Below, piece by piece: positions 40,772 through 52,400 of a stretch of 64,000 nucleotides of DNA. Position numbers and translations under genes: made by a program. Within the stretch, counting starts at the first letter, position 1; each line of letters starts with the position of its first letter. The stretch comes from Azorinus chamasolen (Eukaryota > Mollusca > Bivalvia > Cardiida > Solecurtidae). The DNA lies in the NCBI GenBank assembly GCA_963576725.1, contig OY755240.1:18935743-18999742 (forward strand), in the 5' to 3' direction. Below the pieces are notes generated by a model. It had not been told where the DNA came from. It did not search any database and was given only the letters and a program-made list of their open reading frames with translations.

Positions 40772-40962
40772 CAGTAGAATCCCTCTAAAATGGAATTCCT
40801 GTGGAGAAGACAATATACTTTAGGGCACGAGGATGTTTAATTCAGGATATTAGTCAAACTAGAGGAGCTTTCTGCATGACTTTCACCCTGTATTAAGCTA
40901 CCACCTCTTTCCTAGACTGATGTTTCTATTAACTTGATCGTCCGATTTAGAGGGTTTTACTG
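40772..40962. mobile_element. pogo-like MITE, 191 bp
   Basis: TA-CAGTAGAATCCCTCTAAAA at the left and TTTAGAGGGTTTTACTG-TA at the right. Its orthologue in the next unit is 56913-57111. Confidence 0.8.
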
Positions 40963-41742
40963 TAGATGTTTTCGAGTCACCTATTGAGAAAGACAATATG
41001 GCATTTATTTTCTTCCATAATAAATGTCAAGCCAGCCACAATCCGAATGATATCTGTCAACAGCCTGGATCTACATTATTGATCTATTTGCTCGGTGTCG
41101 CATAAGGATCAAGGATGACTAATTCAAACCACTCTATTCTTACACGTTTAAACGAATCCTAAATAAGGCTCCAGTTTCATCGATATAATTAAACACTTAT
41201 CCTAATGACTATTCAGGTAAGAAATAATTATATTTGTTCTTAATTTTTATAATGGTAAATGAACACGGGGATTATTGCAATAAAGATAGCTTCAGATTTA
41301 TATTACCCAAAAAATAAACATAGTAGACTTTGATATGTCTAATATGTGTCTTCTCTGTTTGCAAATGCTTGAAGCGCATATATATAAGGCAAAGTGTCAT
41401 AACTTTGCATTGTCATCAGATCCTTTATTAGATATGATTCATTCGAAATGATTTTGCAGATATAAAGATTTCCGCGCTTCCCATCGCAAATAGCATACAT
41501 GTTGGGTAATGTTAATTATTTCATTGTTAGTCATTCGTTTAAGCATGTACATGATAAGCCCCACATGCGTATTTGCGTTCTTTTAACAAACAGAGTAGAT
41601 TCAGATGATCAGATTATCGCTGTATGAGACGTCTGCTCAAGGTCTGTCGTACATGCTTATGGAATTACATATTTATATATATTTTGTCTGATAAACATTC
41701 CAAAACTGCCTCTACATAATTATATGGATGGTGTCATTATGT
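40963..41742. other. Region upstream of gene D exon 1
   Basis: Paralogous to 18960-19700 and 57112-57870. No gene. Confidence 0.45.
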
Positions 41743-42337
41743 ATGGAATGCGGGTCGGGACATGCCAATTGCTACTTTGCCAGTTGCAAAATGCTAATTG
41801 CTTTTTTGCTACTTGCTAAATGCCAATTGCTAATTCGCCAGTTTAGATGGTAAAGTACCGCCACCGCATTGCCTTTTCGGGATCCAGATCGGCGAGCTTC
41901 ATTCATGTTTTGTGTTCTTTATGAATGATATTATCCAGACATTTTATAGAAATAAGATCCTCGTCGGTACCACATAGAATGCGGATCGGACCATGCCAAT
42001 TACTAAATGCCAATTGCAAATTTGCCAGTTACTTAATGCCAATTTGCCAAATGCCGATTGCTAATTTGCCACATGCCAATTGCTAATTTGCCAAATGCTA
42101 ATTGCTAATTGACATATTGTCATTAATACTAGTTTCTTTTCACTGAAATGTGCTTGGCGAATCCAAGGATTAGACAGATCGGCGGGCTTCGTTCTACAAT
42201 ATGTTTTGTATCCTTATCAAAACAGTAATATACCCAATTGCTGTACATCTATACGCAAGAACACGTACGTAATTTTTTCATTTGGCAAATGGCAGTTTAG
42301 TAAATGCCAATTGGCATGTCCCGAACCGCATTCCATA
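41743..42337. mobile_element. 595-bp TIR element with 8-bp target duplication
   Basis: Flanked by CATTATGT at 41735-41742 and 42338-42345; the gene E unit has the empty site (GTCATTATGTCTTGCATG near 57860). About 28-bp TIRs (GGAATGCGG-TCGGGACATG). The interior is a run of ATGCCAATTGC / TGCTAATTTGCC motifs plus a second internal copy of the end near 41970. Eight-bp duplications fit the hAT superfamily. No transposase frame. Confidence 0.85.
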
Positions 42338-42485
42338 CATTATGTCGTGCATGAATATTAATGTTGTTATTATTGTTATTTATATGAATATTTACCAGGT
42401 AAAGATTAAAAGCAGTGGTCTTATCAGAACTCCTTCATTTGTACCAGTAATCGCTTGTAATCGACTTCAAAACAGGACTTGGAGG

Positions 42486-42506
42486 ATGAATGCCGTGATA
42501 CTATTG
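42486..42506 (+). pseudogene. Gene D exon 1 with broken splice donor
   Basis: ATG plus six codons (MNAVILL). The donor that reads GTAAGT in C and E reads GGAAGT here, so normal splicing to exon 2 (42982) should fail; read on, the frame stops at 42525-42527. Confidence 0.7.
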
Positions 42507-42981
42507 GGAAGTATCATTGTTTTATAAAATGAGCAATTCTCTGGGTTAAAGGGCTTCGACATGGCATCTGGTGAGAGTCTGAACTTATTCTATTATGAGC
42601 AATAGTACCATGGCATCGTCTGGTGAGCGTCTGAACTATTTGTTTACTTATTATATTATGTAGTATTAGTAGTAACGTGGCATCTGGTAAGAGTCTATAC
42701 TTTTTTAGTAATTCTATTGTGTAGTTACATGTGTAAACCATCTTTCCATACTGTGTAAATTTTGATAAAATACCACGTGAGAGAAGTGATGCTGATCTGG
42801 GTCTACACTGATTCCAATGCATTTCTGATTTGTAACTAGACTGGATTACTGTAGCAAGAACATTCAGATGTGTACAACAAAGTGGTAGATATTTCAACTG
42901 TTTGGGATAACTGTGAATACGATAAAAACTTTTGTACAATGAATATAAAATTAAAAATTTAACCACTGATTTCTTTTGCAG

Positions 42982-43024
42982 ATGATGCTACTGACACACA
43001 TTGTTGCAAACACAGAGAATGAAG
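42982..43024 (+). CDS. Gene D exon 2
   Basis: 43 nt, acceptor TTTTGCAG, donor GTCAGT. Codes MMLLTHIVANTENE plus one base; signal-peptide end as in C and E. Confidence 0.65.
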
Positions 43025-43497
43025 GTCAGTCATGCAGAAAACTGTAAACCCTCTCTTAACTTTACTTTCAAATTAGTATGAATTTCGATATGTAAGACAA
43101 GTGGCTGTTAAATGAAGGATACAGAGCATGCAGACTCCCTAAGAAGCATTCGGCATGAATGTCACCATGTATTAAATAGCCACCTAATATTACAATATCT
43201 TACTTATATTTTATTAAACGTTCAAAATACGCATATTAATATGTCACTGTCAAGTATTGGCGTCACTTTTCTTTCTTTATATGTATTTCTAAACACATTT
43301 ACGTAACTGTGTATTATGGTCGAGTTCGAATGCATTTGAATTGTCTTTGGAAATGAGTGTTGCCGATTAAACTTTTAGAAAATAACTGAAACAGCAGAAT
43401 TACGCGGTCTGACTAGAGGACACATTCAGAAAGAAGGTCCGCTGTTCTATATCTACATATTTGGCTATTACTACAGAAATTAAATATTTTAGGGTAT

Positions 43498-43696
43498 TTA
43501 ACCCTTTCCTCCATATGCTATTTATAGACCCAACATATTTGAATGAATCTACCCAAAAGGAGCATTTACTAGAGAAAAATAAAGTTTTAGAATGTTGTAG
43601 TTTGAAACCACTGTGATAAATAGAGCATTTGCAATGGTTTCAAGAGGTGGTTATTACAGAGGCGTAGAAAAACGCATTTATGGAGGAAAGGGTTAA
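43498..43696. mobile_element. TTAA-flanked MITE (CCCTTTCCTCC ends)
   Basis: TTAACCCTTTCCTCC at the left, GGAGGAAAGGGTTAA at the right, with a TGATAAATAGAG half-palindrome inside. Gene E unit shows the empty site (GGGTATTTCAAAAACACTTTGGCAG near 58995). Confidence 0.85.
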
Positions 43697-45394
43697 GAAA
43701 CTATTTTGGCAGTTTGCTGACGGATATTCATCACGTTTTATCTGATTCACATCCGTTGCCATATGAGGAAAAATAATTTAGATCCAGATCATACGTTCTG
43801 ATCAGTTTCTGTGTTGTTTGCGGAACCCTTGCTGACAACAATGAGTATATACTTACAAGTTTGTTTGCTTCCTACCCTAAACATGCAGCATAATTTAGAA
43901 CATGTGGAAATAAATCCGTAAAGCTAAATCCCTGCCCTGGTGGATAATAATAAGGAATACAGACTATGAATATTCATTAAGCTAACTTTTTAACAGTTTT
44001 CAACGAGGGAATGTTTGACCTCGAGAATTTGGTCGATTTTGTTTCATATAAGAACAGAGCATCTCCTGATCTTACGGCACCTCTGATATGGGTCTACTCT
44101 GTTTGTGACGGCGTGAAAAAGCGGTATTACGGTGGAAAGGATTCGCAAGCGTATTTGATCTAGATGAGATTACCGAGTAAATCGAGATATCACTAGGATA
44201 CAACTTAATGCACAGTAAGGAATGCATGAACCTCGAAATTTAAAAAAACACATATATTTAAGACAAGCATTTGAGCAGGTATATTTGTACAAACTAGCAA
44301 GCGTTAAAGGCTGACAATATCCAGAAGCAGGTTTAGTAGCTGTTCCTGAATTCGCACACTTTCAAACACTTTGATCAAAATGAGAAATTCGGTAGCTAAT
44401 TTGGACCCGATCCTGTTTAAAACACTGGCAATGCTTGTAAAATGGTATTGAAGAAAGATATGTACTCTGCAGATCAAAATAATTAATATTATGTCATAAG
44501 CTAACAAACAGACCCTGATCAAACAGTTCATTCATGACCTGTGTGGTCCGGGTCGTTTCTGCAAATGCATAAACATACGTATATGTCAGGTAAAAGGTTA
44601 ATGTAAAATAGGTCATTGGTCTGACAAACTGGTTATTGTCACGGTCACATTTTCAAAAGGAATCAGCAGTGCCAACGGTTGTTCTGATGTTGAGAGAGTG
44701 GTGCCGATATCTTTTCTGATCTTGAAGTAGTCGTACCAATGCCTGTTCTGGAACTACGTAAATATTATTTTAATGCAAATACAAGTATATAACATGCAGT
44801 TTGACATTTATTATTTCTCTCGGAGTCAAATTCCAACGTGTCGCTTGCAACCCAGTTTTGTGACTGAAATGACGGACTGAGAACATTAAATGTAAATTGA
44901 AAATGAAATAACCGTATATATTGAATGAGGGGGTTGAAACACACAATGAAATTGCTGGTCACAAGCAGCCTTAATCTGGGATTGTACTGTCTGCCGTCTT
45001 GCATTTGGTGGCATAAACGGTAAAAGACTTAAGAACCAGTCTGTGTCTTTTTTATATTATACATTCGGGTGTTTATAGATGGTGGTTCCTTAACGCATGT
45101 CGACATAAATACCAAAAGCTTCTATTGGATTGAAAAACAACCTCTTGAAAGACCCGGAATTACACCTTTTTAAATGGTCTTTTAAAGTATGTTATTGTCG
45201 CTATAAGCTTCGATCTTGTAATGAGTCAGATTTTGGTGAACTAGAGAAGATACTATTCGAAAGAGTGGTCACAACATAGGATGTGGTGGAGAAATGCCGA
45301 TTTAGTATTTTAGTACGTAACTTTATTTGTAGCTCCGTGGTATATAGTTTATAATGTAGCCCGCATCTTATCACTCGCAGACAGAAGATAAAAA
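43697..45394 (+). other. Intron 2 of gene D, no gene
   Basis: Paralogous to 21830-23050 and 59010-60840. Contains GATC-type repeats near 43790 and 44055-44110. Confidence 0.5.
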
Positions 45395-45925
45395 TACATG
45401 TATGTATGGGTCATGCAAGAAACACCGCATACAAAACACACAACCGCCCAAACAGCATCACGAAAACAAACAGCGAATCTACATGTATATAAAAGATACA
45501 AAGAGACGCACAAAGACATAACAAACAAACAATAGGGGGAAGATGGAAGTACCGCCTTGGAACGGTCAGTGACAAATGTCACTAGGGGGGTAAACCGGCT
45601 TATGGGCGCCCAACCTTGCACTTATTCCATCCCCACCCTAAAAGACAAACAGTGTAAATAAACGTATCCCCTCTCCGACTAACCTACAACAACAGCGATT
45701 GCAAATACAGTGGTAAAGTACATGTTAAACGAAAACATGTTTGAGTGAAACAACTGTATCCACTGTATTCCCTAGTATATTCAATGATTGAGCTGCAAAC
45801 AGGGTTACTGTAGAAAGTAATAAAGGGTACGACAAAAACGAGATTTTCAGACGTCCTCCTTTCGTTTCCGAATTTAAGAGGTCGCCTTCACAGAGTACTT
45901 AACATTTCTTGTCGGCACCTATCCC
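45395..45925 (-). mobile_element. Penelope-like 3' fragment with SECIS
   Basis: Subfamily B 3' UTR on the minus strand, two-hairpin motif near 45560-45595, and a SECIS at 45843-45898 in which helix III is TTCG/CGAA around GAAA, a further compensated variant. Only the last few codons of the ORF remain. Confidence 0.75.
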
Positions 45926-45977
45926 GAAATTTAACTCGCATTTGTACACAGCTTCGATCCAGATGAGAGGTTTGGTA

Positions 45978-46366
45978 CAGTTGAACTTCGATAACTCGAA
46001 CTTCAAGGGACCATACACATTAGTTCTAGATAACTGAAGTTCAAGTTATCCGATCTCAAACCTGAACCATTTCTCAGGGCCACAGCTAAATGCAGGTCTA
46101 AAGTGATGCTGAAAGCTCCTATAGGAGGTTTCAGCATTACTTTAGACCTGTATTAAGCTGAGCCTTCAGCATTACTTTAGACCTGTATTAAGCTGAGCCT
46201 TCAGCATTACTTTAAACCTGTATTAACCTGTCACATGTGTTTCCAGATATCTGTAGCGATACATTTTAGAGCAATTCTGTATTGTTTGTTTTGGAAGGAC
46301 TGAGCTTTTTGTTCGAGTTTTCTCGAAGTTAGAGTTATCTGAGTTCGAGATATCGAAGTTTAACTG
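45978..46366. mobile_element. pogo/Tigger-like MITE, 389 bp
   Basis: TA-CAGTTGAACTTCGATAACTCG at the left and CGAGATATCGAAGTTTAACTG-TA at the right. The interior contains a GGTCTAAAGTGATGCTGAAA hairpin and a 35-bp triplicate. Confidence 0.8.
46129..46230. repeat. 35-bp tandem repeat, three units
   Basis: TTCAGCATTACTTTAGACC-TGTATTAAGCTGAGCC starting at about 46130, 46165 and 46200, nearly identical. Confidence 0.9.
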
Positions 46367-46744
46367 TAATTCCAGGTTGATCTCGTATTTGCAAAAATGA
46401 TTAGATCCAGACAATACGTCAAGCAACTTGGCGTCTGATCTGAATCAAGCTTTTTGACACTCCGACTCAAACGATTATAGTTGCACCTCGACACAGAAAT
46501 TGTTGACCATGTCATACACTGTAGAATCAGACATAATATTATTTCGTAACCACACAGAGCTGACCTTGATCAGACGCCTTCTATATGAGCTGCTGGTTTG
46601 TGTCTACTGTGCAATGACGTAAAATGCTTATTTATGGAATGAATGGATGGTATCACGAGAAGGGAACTGCCTGCAACCTAGCACTGATGACTCAATGTTA
46701 TTTCGATACGTCATAGTTCAAATATGGAACAATAGTCAAACAGG

Positions 46745-47060
46745 GAGAGCCACGCACGAAATGACACCGCACCAAACACCATCTAACAAGAAACGGTAAA
46801 GCCACAAGACAAAACATAACAGGACGCATATCAAGACGAAACACATTAAACATTAAGCATATTAAACAACTAAATTGACCGTAGGCTGAAAGCAGGAGTG
46901 CCGCCTTGGAACGGCCAGCAGCCAAATAAAAAAAGGGGGCTACTGGGGGACTTAAACCTGGTTTACGGGTACCCAACCTCGTCCTTATCCCACTTTCACC
47001 AAAGTCAAAATGTAAATAAAATCCCCCCTCCAGACAACTCCACAACATGCATAACGATGT
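46745..47060 (-). mobile_element. Penelope-like 3' UTR fragment, subfamily C
   Basis: A third 3' UTR type: on the minus strand CCAGTAGCC...GGCTGCTGG, then GCCG-TTCCAAGG-CGGC, then an unrelated tail. The paired bases differ from types A and B while the loop CCAAGG is kept. Confidence 0.7.
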
Positions 47061-47251
47061 CTGCCAAAGTCATTTTTCTGCGACAAGAGTGAATGAGAGA
47101 AAACAACCACACTTGTGAAGAGAGCAAGCATTTGCCTCATGGATAAAGATATATGTATGAAATTGTGGTATTATTAATGTTAATAAGATTAATCGTTATA
47201 ATGGCATATGACCAATTAATTAGCAAACAGAGCAGAGCCTGATCAGACAAC

Positions 47252-50161
47252 TCATTCTGGATCTATTCTGAATATATAAACATACAGTAGCACTCTTGCT
47301 CGTAGTTTCTCAGGTATGACTATGCGTGTCCCACGCAGTACTATATTATTTTGCACAGACAGTTCTGAGCGCACCTTGAAGTAAGTGTTAATTTTACTGC
47401 TCTTTGGCCATTTGTCATGCTTGATGCAGCGAATTAACTCCAATGTAGTGTTGTCCTCAGCTGACTCCTTATCTATTTCATCTAAGGTCATGGCACAGGG
47501 CACTGAGTTCTGGCAGACATAATTAATGAATTCCTCTGCTTGGTGTGAAATTTGATTTTCACACTGGTGAATGGGTGATCTCGACAGCACATCAGCAGCA
47601 TTTAGACTGCCAGGCTGGTATTCAACCGTAAATTTGTAACTCTGCAATTTAAGTAGCATACGTTGGATTCTGGCTGGAGGGTTATGTTTGGGTTTGAAAA
47701 TGTTCACAAGTGGTTTGTGGTCAGTAATTACCTTGAAATTTAATCCGTAAAGGTACACTCCAAATTTCTCCACACCCCAGGTAACTGCAAGGCACTCTCT
47801 TTCAATCTGACTGTAGCGTCTCTCTACTTCATTAAGTGTCCTGCTAGCATATGCAACTGGGCGAACTTGTCCATTTGTTTGTTTTTGTGATAAAATGGCT
47901 CCAACTCCATATGGACTTCCGTCAACTGTCACAGTTGTTTCAGCGTTTGGGTTGTAGTATGCCATAACAGATGCACTAGTGATCAATTCTTTGAGTCTTT
48001 GAAATGCATGTTGTTGATCAACTCCCCAGGTAAACTCCTGATTTTTGCGGGTTAGTTTTCTGATTGGTTCTGAGATTGTTGCAAAATTTGGGATGAATTT
48101 TAAACAGTAATTCACCAGTCCCAAGAAACTTTTTACTTCTTTCACTGACGTTGGGGGCTTTGTTTGTTGGACAGCTGTGATTTTTTTGTCTTGTGGTAGA
48201 AGACCTTCAGGTGTAAGCTGATGTCCCATAAATGTAATGGAGGTCTGGCTGAATACACACTTCTCTTTATTCAATGTCAAGCCTTTTTCACGCAGTCTTT
48301 TGAGTAAATTCGATAATGCAGTGTCGTGTTCTTTCTTGGTTTTTCCAAAAACAATTATGTCATCTGAAACATTTCTACAGCCTTTAATGTCTTGAATTGT
48401 ATGTTGGATAATTCTCTGGTAAATCTCTGGGGCACATGAAATTCCAAAGAGAAGGCGTTTGTAGCGGTACAAGCCGTCGTGCGTCACAAATGTTGTAATG
48501 TGTCTTGACTCTGGATCTAGTTCAATCTGATGAAATCCCATCTTGAGATCTAGTTTTGAGAAGTATTTGGCACCACTCAACTCTTCTAGCGTTTCATCTA
48601 TATTTGGCATTGGGAATCGTTCCCTCTCGACAGCTGTGTTGGCCTGGCGTAGATCCAAACACAAGCGTATGTCGTCTTTCTTTGGAATCACGACAATAGG
48701 GGAGATCCAAGGTGTAGGACCTTCCACCTTTTCTATTACGTCATTGTCTAGTAGCTCTTTGATTTTGGTCTCAACTTGTCTTCTCATTTTGAATGGAATT
48801 CTGCGATTTGGTTGGGCTACAGGTGTAACAGATTTGTTTATGTTCAGTTTCAATAGGTAGTCTTTGAGTTTACCCAGACCTTGGAATCTGTCATTGTATT
48901 CTTTGAGTAGTTCTTCTACCTGCGAGTCATTGCTTGTTGATACTGTGTTGACGCAGATCTTCAGTATGCCTAATTCTAATGCGGTTTGGTGACCTATCAG
49001 AGGAGTACACTTGCTGTTGACAATGTGGAATTTAATCTTATGTGAAGTTTCATTGAAATTCACATTCAACATGGCAATTCCTAATATTCTGAGAGGTATT
49101 TTGGAAGCATATGGATATATTTTTGTGTGTGATTTTTCAAGAGGTATATTTGGGCTAACAGACTCAAATGTAAACCTATCAATGCAATTGACTGTTGCGC
49201 CTGAATCAATTAATAAATTGCATGGCCTACCTTCAATTTTCACCTGAAGAAATGGAGATCCCTGTTTTGCTTCAATTCCAAACACAAATTCATCATCACC
49301 ACTATCACGTGAATTTTGATTTGAAATATACCGTACTTCACCACTTTTCCTAGATTTACACATATGTGCATAGTGACCACGTTTTTTACATTCATGACAA
49401 ACAATATTTCGCGACTTCCGACACTCGTGTCCTGCATGGCCTTTTCCTCCGCACCGGAAACAAGTTTTGAACCTGGCGGGTTTGGGTGCTGATCTCGGCA
49501 TGGTTCTTGGTTGGTACTGTTTTCGTGTTGATGGTCTACTCTGGTTTCCTCTCAGTTGCTGTACTTCTTCTTGTTTGCATGGTTCGTCATTTTGATAGTG
49601 ACTCTTCTCATGGGTTGTCTCTGTCATTTTCGAAACATGGAGCGAAGCTAACTCAGATGATCTGGCAAGACTTTGTATTTTGTCTAAAGTCAGGTTTTCT
49701 TCACTTAGAAATCTTTTCTTCAGTTCTTTTGATTTGCATTTTTCAACAATTTGATCACGGATCATATCGTCAACAGATCCAACCGGAAATTCACATGTAA
49801 CTGCTAACTTTTTCAGTCTTACAATGAAATTGTCAACTGTTTCCTCGTTTTCTTGACAAGCCAGTCTAAACATGTGACGTTCATATGAAATATTTTTCTT
49901 TGGCTGAAAGTATTCTGTGATTTTGTCTTTGGTGTCCTTGTAAGTATTGCCTACATCCGAAAACGTTTCGTAGATGTCTTGAACTTCTTCACCGGCAAGA
50001 TGAAGTAAGAGAGCCCGTTTCTGCTCATCCTTTGTAACACCACTGGCAGCTATATAATACTCAAATCTTTTCATGTAATTGTCCCAGGTACTTGCGAGAT
50101 TTGTGTTCTGTCCCAAAACTTTGAATGGTTTTGGTGTTGGCAGATCTAATTTTGATGCCAT
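47252..50161 (-). CDS. Gag-Pol polyprotein, Ty3/gypsy, truncated before integrase
   Basis: 969 codons from ATG at 50159-50161 in a single frame. Gag about 1-230; two CCHC zinc knuckles (C234-C247 and C255-C268, both C-x2-C-x4-H-x4-C); aspartic protease with DSGA at 319-322; reverse transcriptase about 455-640 with FSKLDLKMGFHQI and the catalytic VSDDIIVF (D-D at 600-601, where many relatives have Y-x-D-D); RNase H about 743-860 with D747, an acidic pair in QIERE and TDHKPL. The next domain would be integrase, but only IPEKLRARVL is present and the last about 11 residues are host sequence. No frameshift or stop before the truncation, so the insertion is young; the copy cannot mobilise itself without integrase and 3' LTR. 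Single-frame gag-pol and a tRNA-Ser primer fit the mag lineage. Confidence 0.9.
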   Translation of the reverse strand: MASKLDLPTPKPFKVLGQNTNLASTWDNYMKRFEYYIAASGVTKDEQKRALLLHLAGEEVQDIYETFSDVGNTYKDTKDKITEYFQPKKNISYERHMFRLACQENEETVDNFIVRLKKLAVTCEFPVGSVDDMIRDQIVEKCKSKELKKRFLSEENLTLDKIQSLARSSELASLHVSKMTETTHEKSHYQNDEPCKQEEVQQLRGNQSRPSTRKQYQPRTMPRSAPKPARFKTCFRCGGKGHAGHECRKSRNIVCHECKKRGHYAHMCKSRKSGEVRYISNQNSRDSGDDEFVFGIEAKQGSPFLQVKIEGRPCNLLIDSGATVNCIDRFTFESVSPNIPLEKSHTKIYPYASKIPLRILGIAMLNVNFNETSHKIKFHIVNSKCTPLIGHQTALELGILKICVNTVSTSNDSQVEELLKEYNDRFQGLGKLKDYLLKLNINKSVTPVAQPNRRIPFKMRRQVETKIKELLDNDVIEKVEGPTPWISPIVVIPKKDDIRLCLDLRQANTAVERERFPMPNIDETLEELSGAKYFSKLDLKMGFHQIELDPESRHITTFVTHDGLYRYKRLLFGISCAPEIYQRIIQHTIQDIKGCRNVSDDIIVFGKTKKEHDTALSNLLKRLREKGLTLNKEKCVFSQTSITFMGHQLTPEGLLPQDKKITAVQQTKPPTSVKEVKSFLGLVNYCLKFIPNFATISEPIRKLTRKNQEFTWGVDQQHAFQRLKELITSASVMAYYNPNAETTVTVDGSPYGVGAILSQKQTNGQVRPVAYASRTLNEVERRYSQIERECLAVTWGVEKFGVYLYGLNFKVITDHKPLVNIFKPKHNPPARIQRMLLKLQSYKFTVEYQPGSLNAADVLSRSPIHQCENQISHQAEEFINYVCQNSVPCAMTLDEIDKESAEDNTTLELIRCIKHDKWPKSSKINTYFKVRSELSVQNNIVLRGTRIVIPEKLRARVLLYVYIFRIDPE

Positions 50162-50324
50162 CTTGAAAGAATAGGATCCTTTTCAATGTTTGTAATATGT
50201 CCTTTTCACAAAGGTCTTGAATATGTCCACATGGGTCTTGAAATGTCTTGTTTGAAAAGGTCTTGAAAAAATGCACTTCCAAAAGTCCTCCTTTTTACAG
50301 GTCTTGACTATTTAAATAGATCCC

Positions 50325-50337
50325 GTCCTCGTCGCCA
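50325..50337 (-). promoter_or_regulatory. Primer binding site, tRNA-Ser
   Basis: TGGCGACGAGGAC on the minus strand, starting two bases after the LTR. It is complementary to the 3' end of animal tRNA-Ser(GCU) (..CCTCGTCG plus CCA), recalled from memory. Confidence 0.7.
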
Positions 50338-50339
50338 AA

Positions 50340-50620
50340 TGAAATAACCTTTGATAGGGGACTCTCTAAAGACACAAGCTTACTCTTTGGTTACTAAATC
50401 TATTCTTCATAATACATTCATACACATTTACAGTAGGCGGGGCTTATCAGTTGGTCAGTGAGAGTGACCACAGAGGCGGAGCTATCTCTGTGCTACAGCT
50501 ACATACATTACACGTACGATACCTGGTATCTTGGAACAGTCTTTTGCTGTCCGTATTCAATTTCAAACAATGAATGTTCCCACATCATAGGTACCTACGT
50601 TCCAAGATCCCCTTCTCACA
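50340..50620 (-). repeat. Gypsy 5' LTR, 281 bp
   Basis: On the minus strand it begins TGTGAGAAGG and ends GGTTATTTCA, i.e. TG...CA. The inner edge is fixed by the primer binding site; the outer edge is inferred. Contains the 10-bp inverted repeat ATCTTGGAAC/GTTCCAAGAT. Confidence 0.7.
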
Positions 50621-50702
50621 TTACGGAATGAATTGAATAGCGTTCCCATATATATATAACGATTTGGTGACAATTTTTCTGTATTAATATTAATAATAAC
50701 AG

Positions 50703-50790
50703 GTCCATCAGACTATCTGAAGGAGAAGTGGTCAAAGGGTTATGATATCCTCAGCCAGCATTATTCGCCTCGGTGTGTCAGATCTTGCAA
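50703..50790 (+). CDS. Gene D exon 3
   Basis: 88 nt, acceptor AACAG at 50698-50702, donor GTAAGT at 50791. Open: PSDYLKEKWSKGYDILSQH..., C-V-R-S-C. This exon itself is undamaged although exons 1 and 4 of gene D are. Confidence 0.7.
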
Positions 50791-51429
50791 GTAAGTACCT
50801 GCGAACAGTAGGGAAACACAAATCACACTAATCATCGTTTAGAATAATGAGTTCGTATTGTCATTGTGAAGTAAGATCAGCGACATTCAGTATAGAGATA
50901 GACGAGTCATTTGGTAAAGAAGAAATTAATGTACCATCAGCAAGAAAATGGATGTCTATAGAAATTAAACTGAAATATAATTTTTGTTGTTGTTTTTTGT
51001 GGGGGGTTTTCTTATTTGCTTCTTTTGAGTATCAGTCGACATGTTGTTCGTTTCTTTACTCAAAATACGAACTCAATGTTTTTTTTCAAAATGATACCCA
51101 GCTTCACTTGCACACGCGAATTCAAAACATGAACTTTGGAATGTACTCGTATTCTGCAACTCACACATATGCATTTTTGTATCTATTGGACTACATAAAT
51201 AATGTCATGAAAACTGACTCGGTTACCCATTGCCTGATAAAAAATTCGACTAATATTATTTACGCTCCTCCATTTATAACAGGCTACGATAATAATGTAT
51301 CTTAACACGAAAATTAAAGTGTCAATATATAAGCAATACAAGTATTCATGATAATGATTTAAACTGTATGAAAACTGACTATATGCCCGGAAGTTATACA
51401 ATCCTAAATACAATGCTTCAAAGTACTCC
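50791..51429 (+). other. Intron 3 of gene D, 5' part
   Basis: Paralogous to 11850-13300 (gene B) and 28801-29560 (gene C). The 152-codon open frame from 50847 is intronic and not open in the paralogues. Confidence 0.5.
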
Positions 51430-52165
51430 CCACCTAACTGTACACACTTTTCCAGGCGCAAAGTCACTCAGAAAATGCATTTTGGAAAAGCTCTTAAGGT
51501 ATATTATTTGTACACTGGTATAGAAGGTTCCCAGTTGCACTACATGAATCAAAGCGATACCCTCTTAAGCATGTTTTAAGGTGTAGGTTAAACCAAAGGT
51601 CACAATGGGAGAGACCAAGCTATATGATGGGTATTGTAAATCGTCTATGTGATTCTCATTTAGGAGTTCGTGTACTTCTGCTGAAAGATGGGTCTATACG
51701 TTGTTATGTAATATATTGGTGCCGCGCTCCTGTCCTTTGGTGTTTAAATGTATAATGGTCGAGAAAAGCGGAGATAACATTTGCTTTACACCAACTGTGT
51801 TCATTGACAGAAACTTGAGTCACGATACCATTCAATGAACAGAACAAATATAACCCGATTGACGCTTCTGCTCCGTCGAGCAATAATGAGCGTGTCATTA
51901 TTTTCACCCACTCACATTTTATCATTTTGTTTCGTGACCTGGTACAATGTATCTGATCTACTCGACTGAGCATCTTGCATCTTTCTCGGTTATTGCTTTA
52001 ACGGCATTGGGGTCTTTTGTCACACACAACGGTCAGAGGGCGGCCTGGACGAGCCTTATCATTGGTACTGATTCTTCCGTCTTTAAAGGGAGATACTCAT
52101 CGAGCAATAGTACGGTATGGGTGCGCAATGTCCCCATACTGTCCTGTATCACTGTCTATTAGCAG
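51430..52165 (-). pseudogene. Decayed mariner transposase, intron 3 of gene D
   Basis: Same remnant as in gene B: SLLLDGAEASIGLYLFCSLNGIVTQ region on the minus strand and flanks on both sides, with frameshifts. Confidence 0.65.
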
Positions 52166-52194
52166 GTCATTTCAATAGAGGAAATGATGTCATC

Positions 52195-52400
52195 CCCTGT
52201 ATTTTCTGGTCCTTCAGGATCATTAGCCTTGATGATTAATAGTTTTGAAAATTGAATACTGCTTAAGCCGGTGCTAGGGGACGTGGGTAGTGTTGCACAT
52301 TTAATTACTGCTCGTGAACAGACTCAATAAAACCGAGTCTGCAATATTATGTTTATTATTGCTACTTTTGCTTTCGAAGGATCACCTACTTTCAGAATAT
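52195..52400. mobile_element. Short TIR element (TTCTGGTCCTTC family)
   Basis: TTTTCTGGTCCTTCAGGATC at the left, GAAGGATCACC at the right, AATAAAACCGAGTCTGC inside. Confidence 0.7.

Larger units (their letters stand above)
47285..50620 (-). mobile_element. Ty3/gypsy (mag-like) retrotransposon, 3'-truncated
   Basis: Minus strand. 5' LTR at 50340-50620, primer binding site 50325-50337, leader to 50162, gag-pol from 50161. The copy ends abruptly at about 47285, inside the start of integrase; integrase, polypurine tract and 3' LTR are missing. It sits in intron 2 of gene D; the paralogous intron sequence resumes at about 50625. Confidence 0.85.

Noticed and set aside
49011..49247. Plus-strand frames within the gypsy gag-pol (48543-48860, 49011-49247, 49486-49800)
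   Set aside because: Antisense shadows of a single strong minus-strand polyprotein.
50847..51305. 152-codon frame in intron 3 of gene D
   Set aside because: Not open in the paralogous introns of B and C, no recognisable motif, lies between proven exons 3 and 4.
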